A stretch of DNA of 46,785 nt from Lactobacillus kefiranofaciens. GTDB lineage: Bacteria > Bacillota > Bacilli > Lactobacillales > Lactobacillaceae. This document shows positions 34,194-41,433 of this stretch, piece after piece; the first letter of the stretch is position 1, and each line of letters begins with the position of its first letter. The stretch covers positions 1-46,785 of the forward strand of contig NZ_FMXC01000017.1 in assembly GCF_900103655.1 (NCBI RefSeq), in the 5' to 3' direction. Both the position numbers and the translations under genes were made by a program. The notes below the pieces were generated by a model. The model made no database searches. It was not told the origin of the DNA and saw nothing but the letters and a program-made list of their open reading frames with translations.

Positions 34194-34464
34194 GTAGAAA
34201 AACTGTGTACGGATTAGATTAAAATTGCACTACTATAAGGTAAAAAATGGTTTGTAAGCACTTTATAGTAAGTGTTTGAAACTAAACACACTCTCAACTT
34301 TGTAGAGAGACTCTTTTGAGTGTGTCAGCTTTACCAAAAAAAGTAGAAAAACCGTGTTTATACCTGAATGTAAAAGTAGAGAAAGTGTGTCTGAAAGTAG
34401 AAAAACTGTGTTTATACCTACTAAAATAGTAGAGAAAGTGTGCGTTTCGGTAGAAAAAGTGTGT
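34194..34464 (+). repeat. Iterons of the replication origin
   Basis: Copies of GTAGAAAAA(C/G)TGTGT or GTAGAGAAAGTGTG(T/C) begin at 34194, 34343, 34376, 34397, 34429 and 34450. A partial copy, ATAGTGAAAGTGTGTC, lies at 34109. Start-to-start distances in the main block are 33, 21, 32 and 21 bp, i.e. alternating about three and two helical turns. Upstream of a Rep_3 gene these are the expected Rep binding sites. Confidence 0.85.
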
Positions 34465-34465
34465 C

Positions 34466-34779
34466 ATTCAGCGCTTTAACTCTTACTGCTGCAAGAGGTC
34501 GTCATTCCCGAAAGAGCTTTAAGGGGACTCTTAAAGAGTCCCCCTTTAAAGTGATAAAACTAAATGTCGTCAAAAACTCCATTTAGTTTTCTGGTTGCTA
34601 CTGAGATCAGCAAACCTAGGTTACAAAAAAGTCAATTAAGATTAAGCTAAGGGTTACACCCTTAGAACCTGTGCAACTCATTCGCTCCTATTAAACGCAG
34701 CAGAGCTGCTTATTAAAAGTCGTTAGAATGAGTTAATAATTACACTTATTCGATCGATATTAAATCCTATACCACTTAA
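34466..34779. other. Hairpin-rich non-coding region beside the iterons
   Basis: No gene seen in ~310 bp. It holds four strong inverted repeats: CTTTAAGGGGACTC / GAGTCCCCCTTTAAAG (34517-34551); AAAACTAAATG / CATTTAGTTTT (34556-34590); CTAAGGGT / ACCCTTAG (34647-34665); and a long-range AACTCATTC / GAATGAGTT (34675-34734) enclosing GCAGC-aga-GCTGC. Could be a structured RNA, part of the origin, or terminators; there is no clear T-run. Confidence 0.7.
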
Positions 34780-35775
34780 TTAAATCAAAATAAGAGAATC
34801 CAAAGTTTTTTTAAAATATTTTGCGATTGAATCACCAAATTCTACAAACCAGTTTGAAAAACTAAAGCTGTTAGAACTTGTTGAATTGCTTGATTTACTG
34901 TCATTAATAAGATGTGGTGCTTTTTTGTTAATTTGCTGAATTAATTGATTGGTCTGGAGCTTAAAGCTACTGTTGTGCAATGCACCTGAATCTCTAACAT
35001 TTTTTAATAATTTAACGGTAGTATTTTTTTGATTATTGTTAATAACGTTCTCTAAATGATTAGCATTAAGTTGATTATTGATTATCGCTTTAATTTCATT
35101 ATCTGAAATACTATGACTTTGATTGCTCATATCTTTTTTGGCTTCTGCAATAGCTTCATTTAATTGAGAATCAGAGAAATTAGTTTTTCCTTTATTTTGA
35201 TTATTAACGCTACTAAGAGTATTAAGTTCATCCTGAGCAGCATCAATTTGTTTTTGACTTAAATTAGTACCTTGTTCTTTGCAATCTTTATATACCCCAG
35301 CTAAAGCACTTGAACCATCAATTGGAATTGCAGAAGTAATATAGATTTTACAATTTTGAATTCCAGCAGTTAAAGCAGCATTAGCATATTGATCTTCAGT
35401 AATGGTAGTTATGTTGTTTTTACCATGGTACGGAATACTTTGGACTTGTACTCCGTGATCTTTAGTTTTTTGAAGCATAGCACTTGACCAGACATTAGAG
35501 TTAATTGTGAAGTTGTTTCCAGTAGGATTTAGGTATTTAACTAAGTCTTTACCAGAAATATTAGTTTCTTGATAATTAGCTCCATGTAAAGATTGAGTAA
35601 GGATTTTGATAGTTTGTTGTCTTTGTTTGTTTTTTAAAGAATTACCTAGGGCAATTACAGGGATTGTCGATAGTTCATTAGTACCAGCTTTGACTGTAGT
35701 TGTATTTAAGTTCGTCAAGCTAGTAAGTACTGTAAATGCAGTAATTGAAAGAAATAAATGCTTAATAAATCTCAT
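34780..35775 (-). CDS. Secreted DUF1002-family protein
   Basis: ATG at 35775 is chosen because GAGGT precedes it; the frame extends to 35859. 331 aa. Signal peptide MRFIKHLFLSITAFTVLTSL...VKAG. Core features of DUF1002: VIALGNSLKNKQRQQTIKIL, NVWSSAMLQ, NNITTITEDQYANAALTAGI and IYITSAIPIDGSSALAGVYK. The C-terminal part is helical and Asn/Ser-rich, ending in a weakly hydrophobic segment. DUF1002 proteins are secreted proteins of unknown function in Firmicutes. It sits at the end of the conjugation-like operon, which could mean an extracellular accessory role (inference). Confidence 0.85.
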   Translation of the reverse strand: MRFIKHLFLSITAFTVLTSLTNLNTTTVKAGTNELSTIPVIALGNSLKNKQRQQTIKILTQSLHGANYQETNISGKDLVKYLNPTGNNFTINSNVWSSAMLQKTKDHGVQVQSIPYHGKNNITTITEDQYANAALTAGIQNCKIYITSAIPIDGSSALAGVYKDCKEQGTNLSQKQIDAAQDELNTLSSVNNQNKGKTNFSDSQLNEAIAEAKKDMSNQSHSISDNEIKAIINNQLNANHLENVINNNQKNTTVKLLKNVRDSGALHNSSFKLQTNQLIQQINKKAPHLINDSKSSNSTSSNSFSFSNWFVEFGDSIAKYFKKTLDSLILI

Positions 35776-35873
35776 GTTTTTGACCTCGTTTATTTTAATC
35801 TGAACGTTCAATTTAATTTTAATTACGGGTTCAAAATTGGTTGATAATGTAAGTGACAATAAAAATCTACCTG

Positions 35874-36506
35874 TTAGTGATTTGAACCAACATGATAGAT
35901 TTTTCTAATATTCAGTTGCTGAAATTTTTGAGTTGTTAAGTTATAGGTACCTGCGTAAAGAACAACTAGTTTTTTTGCTGATTGCGTTCCTGTCCAATGT
36001 TTTGAAGTAGATCTAATTAGAACATTGCATAGATTATTGTTAACAAAGTCAATCGAAGCAGTAGTATTTAAAAATTTGGAATGCAGTCGTTTAGCATTAA
36101 TTAAGTGTGAACCATCTTTTTGCTTATCATTATCAAAAAAGTCTGGATTGGATAAAATTGATTGTTCAGCGTAGTTTTTTGCTTTTTCTTTTCTGATGTT
36201 ATAGCTACTGGAATCATCATACGTTAGCATGATTTTTAATAGTTGATTAGCTGTGTAATCTGCGTCATGTTGAGCAGTGACTTGTAAGACGTTTGATCTA
36301 GTTTGCCAAGTTTGGTCTGTAAGTAGTTGTTGGGAAAGTATAGTAGTGTAATGTAGCTCTTTAATGGTCTTGGTTAAGTTATATTCTTCAGTAGTTTGAT
36401 TGATTTGAAACTGGTTATAACCGGTTTTACCAACTAAAAAGCAGAATACGAAGGCAGACGCTAAAGCTAGAGATGCAGTAAAATATTTTAGAATTTTGTG
36501 GATCAT
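35874..36506 (-). CDS. Membrane-anchored protein, probably VirB8/NTF2-like (array member 5)
   Basis: 210 aa, AAAAGGTG before ATG 36506. One N-terminal membrane helix (KYFTASLALASAFVFCFLVG), a helical linker and a C-terminal domain with the strand pattern NNLCNVLIRSTSKHWTGTQS...KLVVLYAGTYNLTTQKFQQL. The same layout is seen in the three genes upstream: helix, linker, mixed domain ending in a long strand pair. In Gram-positive transfer systems such short bitopic proteins with an NTF2-like domain serve as VirB8-type scaffold. Fold call is inference. Confidence 0.6.
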   Translation of the reverse strand: MIHKILKYFTASLALASAFVFCFLVGKTGYNQFQINQTTEEYNLTKTIKELHYTTILSQQLLTDQTWQTRSNVLQVTAQHDADYTANQLLKIMLTYDDSSSYNIRKEKAKNYAEQSILSNPDFFDNDKQKDGSHLINAKRLHSKFLNTTASIDFVNNNLCNVLIRSTSKHWTGTQSAKKLVVLYAGTYNLTTQKFQQLNIRKIYHVGSNH

Positions 36507-36521
36507 TTTAGGTCACCTTTT

Positions 36522-37140
36522 TCATTTACTAGTTAATTGAACTTGGGTATTAGTAGCTTGTCTTTTATTTAAGTCGTATCTGACGGTTATATAAGCTATC
36601 CCTGTATTTTTATTTCGAATATGTTTTTTTAAGGTGAACTCTGTGTAAATTATCAGGTTAATGGACTTACTTCTAACATGATATTTAGAGAAGGTGACAA
36701 TAGTTCTTATATTTTGCTTTATTAGGTTGCCTGACGTATTAATTTTACTTTTATGTATATCCCATAGCCTTATGGTAAAAATCTTCTCCAAAGTACTCTA
36801 AAAGCTGTTTACGATTATCAATAATATTTTCGTTATTTTGATTTTGGGAAAATATTAATTTAGTTAGATCAGTATATTTAGTTTTCAAGTGTTGTAGTTT
36901 TGAATTCAGATTGATTCTTGAGCCGTTTAGAGCATGTATAGTCGTAAGACATTGCTTTTTAGTGTGATTATACTTATTTGCTAATAAAACGCTTCTATCG
37001 GCTTGAATTTGACTCAGATCAAAAGATGAGCTAAATAAATAGCATCCCCAACATAGGATTAGGAATGCTAAGAAATGGAATAAAGATTTTTGCTTGTTGG
37101 TTGAATGTGCTGAACCTAGTTTTAAGTTGTTAATCTGCAT
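36522..37140 (-). pseudogene. Broken member of the VirB8-like array (array member 4)
   Basis: Frame 1, from ATG 37140 (AAGGTG upstream) to 36751: membrane helix and helical linker, ending RKQLLEYFGEDFYHKAMGYT. The rest continues in the +1 frame (to 36522): DIHKSKINTSGNLIKQN ... NTGIAYITVRYDLNKRQATN. Compare the 210-aa paralogue at 37821: SDLFVKYFGNSGY ... SRGVVYLTCLYNYRDHTASN. Deleting one G in GGG around 36764 would restore one ~200-aa reading frame. The start overlaps the end of the 225-aa gene. Confidence 0.65.
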
Positions 37141-37807
37141 TTTCCGCACCTTCAAAAATATTACCGAATCTATAAAGTTGGCTAAATCTCCCTGTAGCGT
37201 AGTTATAAGTACCTAAGTAAAGATCTTGGCTTGCTGATCTACGTTTGTTAGTGAACCAACTTACATAATTTACTTTAATAATTACTGGCAGATTGTTTTT
37301 AGAGATGTTGCCGGCAGAGAAGTCAAGATTACTTAGATGTGAGTGTAGTCCTGAGTAATCAATGTAAGTAGCTGCGCTTTTGTTTTGATTAAAAATTTGC
37401 TTGTCCTGGAGAATATTCTTGGTAACATACGTTGCGGCTTTATCACTGCGAGCGAGATATTCTTTGGCACTACTATAGTTGATTAGAATTGGAAATAACA
37501 AGTTAGCTTTTTGTTCAGCTTGTGTGCTTGCCGCAAGTTGTCTGGAGCTTCTTTTAATAATGGGATTTGTGTTGTTCAATGCTTCTTGCTGCATTTGTAC
37601 GTCTAGGCTATGTTTTTTATCCGAAATATTAGATTTTAATGTTGAGTTAGTCTGTTTAAGGTTAGAAATTTGTCTAGCTTGTAATCCTTGGCCATGGTTA
37701 AAGTAGACAAGACTACCAATCAGCACAATTACTACAATTAGAGCTAAGGTTTGTAAATATCTTAAAGACATAGTCCATAACGTCTTATCTTGACGGTAGT
37801 TTCTCAT
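37130..37807 (-). CDS. Membrane-anchored protein, probably VirB8/NTF2-like (array member 3)
   Basis: 225 aa, AGAGGG before ATG 37807. N-terminal membrane helix (YLQTLALIVVIVLIGSLVYF), coiled-coil-like linker (ISNLKQTNSTLKSNISDKKH), then a C-terminal domain ending NKRRSASQDLYLGTYNYATG and RFSQLYRFG. The domain pattern repeats that of its neighbours, so these genes arose by tandem duplication. Probably on the outer face of the membrane. Confidence 0.65.
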   Translation of the reverse strand: MRNYRQDKTLWTMSLRYLQTLALIVVIVLIGSLVYFNHGQGLQARQISNLKQTNSTLKSNISDKKHSLDVQMQQEALNNTNPIIKRSSRQLAASTQAEQKANLLFPILINYSSAKEYLARSDKAATYVTKNILQDKQIFNQNKSAATYIDYSGLHSHLSNLDFSAGNISKNNLPVIIKVNYVSWFTNKRRSASQDLYLGTYNYATGRFSQLYRFGNIFEGAENAD

Positions 37808-37820
37808 GATTAATTTCCCT

Positions 37821-38453
37821 CTAATCTAAAGTTGAAAATTGCAGATCAGTATTAGATGCAGTATGGTCTCGATAGTTATATAAGCAAGTAAGGTAAACTA
37901 CGCCACGACTTTGATGTCCCCTTTTGTTTGTTAGATAAAAGGTAGTATAGGCGGTAATTATTTCTGTCATATTAGCAATATCAAAGTCAGAAAAAGCAAT
38001 TCTGGTAGCAATAGTTTGCTTGGCCAATGGGGAGCGATTGCTGTTAAAGCTATTATCTTTAATTTGACTGTAACCACTATTACCGAAGTATTTAACGAAT
38101 AAATCGGAATGCTTAGTTAAGTCGCTAGGCTTCTTAGCCGTACCGTAAGCATATTTCAATAAAGTGACGTATGCCTTGCTGAGCTTTTGCTGATGCTGGG
38201 TTAAGTCAAATTTCCCTCTGGTAATTATGTTTTTCTTAGGCTTGATTTGGCCATATTTTGTTTTAAGCTTTTTATTTTCGTTTTGGAGAGTGGCAATTTG
38301 ATGTTGCTGCTCATGATAAGCTTGGTAGCTTGTGTAACAGCTTAAAAGCAATATAAAAGCTAGAGCGCCAGTAATTCCGATATATACCCAAGGATTAATT
38401 TTGGACCAAAAACCAGTATCTTGTTTTCTCATGTTTCGATTAGGTCTTCTCAA
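37821..38453 (-). CDS. Membrane-anchored protein, probably VirB8/NTF2-like (array member 2)
   Basis: 210 aa. TTG start at 38453 with GGAG 7 nt upstream; ATG eight codons in is an alternative. Membrane helix (WVYIGITGALAFILLLSCYT), short coiled coil (HQIATLQNENKKLKTKYGQI), then the conserved domain DLFVKYFGNSGY ... GVVYLTCLYNYRDHTASNTD. Follows the 217-aa gene by 18 bp. Confidence 0.65.
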   Translation of the reverse strand: MRRPNRNMRKQDTGFWSKINPWVYIGITGALAFILLLSCYTSYQAYHEQQHQIATLQNENKKLKTKYGQIKPKKNIITRGKFDLTQHQQKLSKAYVTLLKYAYGTAKKPSDLTKHSDLFVKYFGNSGYSQIKDNSFNSNRSPLAKQTIATRIAFSDFDIANMTEIITAYTTFYLTNKRGHQSRGVVYLTCLYNYRDHTASNTDLQFSTLD

Positions 38454-38471
38454 TTTTTATCTCCTTCGTTT

Positions 38472-39125
38472 TCAGTTTACTGATGTTTGTGTAATGCTAC
38501 TTACTTTGCCACTGAAGCTGTCAACCACAAAGCTCATAGAAACCTTGATTTTATTAAAACCATGGGGTTGATACTGCAAATTAACGTTAAAACGATAGTT
38601 ATCATCGTCAGTTCCTTTATCTCCTTGTTCAATTTCAGCATTATTTACTTTGTATTTAGTGCCAGGTTTTGGAACTGCTTCTCTTCGCATTCCACCATGA
38701 TCACCGTGAACTACTGTCCCCTCATCTGAAGTAACGTTAACAATATTGTTAAAATCTTGTAGAGCTTCAGTATCCTTGTAGATACTATTTAAGTCAGATT
38801 TGAAGCTATCGGATAGATTATTTAAATCCATCGTATTGCTTCCAGCAGTTTGAGAAACTGTAACAGCTTTTAAACCAAGAGAGATAGCTTTGTTTACATT
38901 TCGTTGAGCTTGGGATGCAGGAACAGTATCCTTTGTTTTTTTCAAATCTTCATTAACTTGGTTGTGAAAATGAATTTCATCTCTTTTTTCTTTCTGAATC
39001 CTGGCAATCTTAGCCTGACGAATAGCTTCTTGTTGACGTTTATTCTGATACCAGCTTAGCCCCAAAATGAAAGCAATAACGAAAACTACACCAATAATTA
39101 TCCAAGCAATTGTACTGCGCTTCAT
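38472..39125 (-). CDS. Membrane-anchored protein, VirB8-like candidate (array member 1)
   Basis: 217 aa, AAGGGGG before ATG 39125. Membrane helix (IAWIIIGVVFVIAFILGLSW), a charged helical stretch (RQQEAIRQAKIARIQKEKRD), then a C-terminal beta-rich end (NYRFNVNLQYQPHGFNKIKV, SMSFVVDSFSGKVSSI) that fits an NTF2-like sheet. More divergent than the other members. Directly after the VirB1-like hydrolase gene, the order often found in Gram-positive transfer operons. Confidence 0.65.
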   Translation of the reverse strand: MKRSTIAWIIIGVVFVIAFILGLSWYQNKRQQEAIRQAKIARIQKEKRDEIHFHNQVNEDLKKTKDTVPASQAQRNVNKAISLGLKAVTVSQTAGSNTMDLNNLSDSFKSDLNSIYKDTEALQDFNNIVNVTSDEGTVVHGDHGGMRREAVPKPGTKYKVNNAEIEQGDKGTDDDNYRFNVNLQYQPHGFNKIKVSMSFVVDSFSGKVSSITQTSVN

Positions 39126-39148
39126 GATTAATCCCCCTTAGTTAATGA

Positions 39149-40378
39149 TTATTTTTTGATTGCTCTTGCGAAGGTAACACTACCGCCATTCAGCAGACTA
39201 CCAAAGGCTGGGCCGATTGTAGATTTATTGACACCACCATCACCGCCTGTACCACCTTCTTCGACAATTCTGGTACTATTGCCATGATATTTTTCAAGCA
39301 GAATAGCGGTATGTCCATCGTCTCCACTACCGCCGCCTTGGTTAACAATAATTATGTCTCCTCGGCGAGCTTTGCTCTTAGGTATAGCGTGCAGCCAGTG
39401 ATGTGCGCCCTTGGCATCTTGCTCCATTGTTTTGGTATACCAACCCATATTTGCAGGTACTTTGTATCCTGCTTTTGCTAAAGCAAACCACACAAAGCCT
39501 GAGCAGTCTGTAACTCCATTCTTGTTTGGATGCTTGACTGAGCCAATATAGGATTCACCATGAGACTGTTCATAGTGGAACCAGCCAATGTAACGTAAGG
39601 CTGTCTTAGCAATATCACCATGGACTGCACCGCCATCGCCACCATTATCACAATCATCATCACCAGAACTGGCAGCATCAGAAGCACCTTTAGCGGCGCC
39701 ACCGAGTAAGCTGTTTTTACCTTTGTATTTAGCACCACCGAACATACGGTAAGCTTTTTGGGCAGCACTTTGTCTTTGAACTTTAGTTGCAGCAACACTA
39801 GCTGGACGTTCATATATGGTTTCCCATAAGTAAGCACATTCTGCTGGTGATTTACCTTTAGACGCATGTAAGAATTGCTCATATGCTCCCTTATATCTGT
39901 GGTCAGTTCTAACGAAATCGCCCTCACCTTTGACTGTCCATTTACCAAATCTCTTGGTGTATCTTTGATTGACAGATTCGTCTCCAGAAGTAGGAGTAAA
40001 TTGGTAAAAGCCTTGGCCACCGCCACCGCCAATTTCTTCTTGTCCTGGACTAAAGGTTGGATCTTCTGCACCGGCAACATTACCAATAATGCCAGCAGCT
40101 TGAGCGCCAGAAAGACCATGACTAACCCAATATTGGAAAATAGCCTTGGCGGTTTTGTAAGCTCTTGTGCCTTTAGTCGTCCAAGCACCTCCAGCACCTT
40201 TAATTACTTTGCCAGCATCGCTAGAATAGTCCTGACAATCGTCATCGTTTTGCTTTTGCTGTAAATCCCAGAGACCCACTCCGTTAAGTGATACGAAAAA
40301 GGCAGCAAAAATAATTATTCCGATACTAATGAATACTACTGCATGTTTCTTAACAAAAGGGAAAATCTTAGCCACCAC
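39149..40378 (-). CDS. VirB1-like cell-wall hydrolase: lysozyme-like plus NlpC/P60-like domains
   Basis: 409 aa, GTG start at 40378. Membrane helix near the N-terminus (AVVFISIGIIIFAAFFVSL). Residues ~75-200: phage-tail-lysozyme-like domain (AKAIFQYWVSHGLSGAQAAG, IIGNVAGAEDPTFSPGQEE, GQGFYQFTP). Residues ~260-409: NlpC/P60-type peptidase with catalytic-Cys motif GVTDCSGFVWFALAKAGYKV and His in GDDGHTAILLEKY. Two-domain enzymes of this type (for example Tn916 Orf14, TcpG) open peptidoglycan for the transfer channel. First gene of the minus-strand VirB8-like operon. Ribosome site is weak. Confidence 0.85.
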   Translation of the reverse strand: MVAKIFPFVKKHAVVFISIGIIIFAAFFVSLNGVGLWDLQQKQNDDDCQDYSSDAGKVIKGAGGAWTTKGTRAYKTAKAIFQYWVSHGLSGAQAAGIIGNVAGAEDPTFSPGQEEIGGGGGQGFYQFTPTSGDESVNQRYTKRFGKWTVKGEGDFVRTDHRYKGAYEQFLHASKGKSPAECAYLWETIYERPASVAATKVQRQSAAQKAYRMFGGAKYKGKNSLLGGAAKGASDAASSGDDDCDNGGDGGAVHGDIAKTALRYIGWFHYEQSHGESYIGSVKHPNKNGVTDCSGFVWFALAKAGYKVPANMGWYTKTMEQDAKGAHHWLHAIPKSKARRGDIIIVNQGGGSGDDGHTAILLEKYHGNSTRIVEEGGTGGDGGVNKSTIGPAFGSLLNGGSVTFARAIKK

Positions 40379-41044
40379 CCAAAAATAAACTTAAAAATGA
40401 ATTCTGCTCAAAGTTTAATTTGAATCGTGGAATCTTGGGGTATTCGTAAATCCTTGAAGCTTGTTAAAAATATGATACGTTGTATAATTAAAAGAAGCAC
40501 AAGTCTATCAAGGCTTGTGCTATATAAAGAGTAAAACTTAATTCACAAATTTAAGCACTTGACTATTACCTCAACATCTTGACTTTGGGTCGCCAAGCGC
40601 TTTTATTTTGTTTTTTATCAAATACAAATGATTTATAAATTTTACATAAATTATTTACATAAATAGATTATAGCAAATTAAGCAAACAATTTAAATAAAT
40701 TATTTGAATAATAACATAATATAAATAATTTATATTATATGTCGATTATCGCCTGCCCTACATGGGCTATATCAAGTATATTAAATACTGATTTCAATCA
40801 TAAAAAGTATATAAAATTTTGCTTTTTTAATTTAAAACAAATTAAACTACTACTTCATTAAACAATTATATTTTTGAATAAATACTAAATAGTAGTAAAA
40901 TCCTTAATAATTCACTTTCAAAGAGAGTAATTTTAAATAAAATCCAAATAAAATAAAATTAGACTCATCATAAACGACTGCCAATGCTTAAGATACAGTG
41001 TAAATAGGTACAGTAAAAAAATATAAATAATATATAAGTAAAAT
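40379..41044. other. AT-rich intergenic region
   Basis: About 670 bp without a gene that I can support. It contains the promoter/hairpin described below, a 13-bp-period direct repeat (TTTACATAAAT at 40641 and 40654), A/T inverted repeats around 40690-40745, and several long A/T runs. It resembles a regulatory or unwinding region. Confidence 0.5.
40461..40620 (+). ncRNA. Possible small RNA with its own promoter
   Basis: TTGTTA, 16-bp spacer and perfect TATAAT (40483-40488) predict a start near 40495. The transcript begins with hairpin GCACAAG / CTTGTGC (40497-40520), carries a repeated CTTGACT element (40558 and 40578) and ends in GCCAAGCGCTTTTATTTTG followed by six T. No convincing open frame. 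Layout recalls antisense or type I antitoxin RNAs, but no toxin peptide was found. Confidence 0.35.
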
Positions 41045-41079
41045 AAGACAGCATGGTTTGGATTAAATCATGCTGTCTT
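41045..41079. terminator. Terminator of the 105-aa gene
   Basis: AAGACAGCATG pairs perfectly with CATGCTGTCTT; T-rich on both sides, just past the stop at 41104. Confidence 0.8.
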
Positions 41080-41103
41080 TTACATAAGAATAGTTTTTAG
41101 AGT

Positions 41104-41421
41104 TTATTTGGATTGTTTGGATTTTTGAAATGAAGAGTATTTCCTAATTAGTTTTTTTAACTGTCCCCACCTTTCATAGCGATAGAACGTTGCTGGTGGA
41201 ATATGATAAAAATTCGCAGCGGCAAGTCTATTCTTGAAATATTTTCCATTTATTTTGACAGTTTTAGTGTTTAAGCGAGGATTCTTTTGTAATGCACGAA
41301 GTAAATGCTCATCACGGTAGCCCTTTTGGTAGTAGGATCTAACCGTTGAATAAGCAAAGCCGTAGTGTTTAGCAAATGTGCTTATGCAGTAGACCTCCGT
41401 TTTGATTCTTATGGGCTTCAT
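41104..41421 (-). CDS. Small helix-turn-helix-like DNA-binding protein, 105 aa
   Basis: Very basic. Two similar segments, TFAKHYGFAYSTVRSYYQKG (about 15-34) and LAAANFYHIPPATFYRYERW (about 66-85), look like two short helix-turn-helix repeats, each preceded by a basic strand (KTEVYCIS; KTVKINGKYFKN), a layout seen in intron-endonuclease-associated DNA-binding repeats. No nuclease domain. It starts 12 bp after the stop of the large MucBP gene and ends at a terminator. May be a regulator; inference. Confidence 0.6.
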   Translation of the reverse strand: MKPIRIKTEVYCISTFAKHYGFAYSTVRSYYQKGYRDEHLLRALQKNPRLNTKTVKINGKYFKNRLAAANFYHIPPATFYRYERWGQLKKLIRKYSSFQKSKQSK

Positions 41422-41433
41422 GACGGTACACCA

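Noticed and set aside
39478-40197. 239-residue frame inside the hydrolase gene
   Set aside because: The hydrolase frame has clear catalytic motifs; the alternative frame is low-complexity Leu/Val/Lys without a start signal.
40500-40680. Fst/Ldr-type toxin peptide paired with the candidate small RNA
   Set aside because: I translated both strands around it and found no short hydrophobic peptide with a start and ribosome site.
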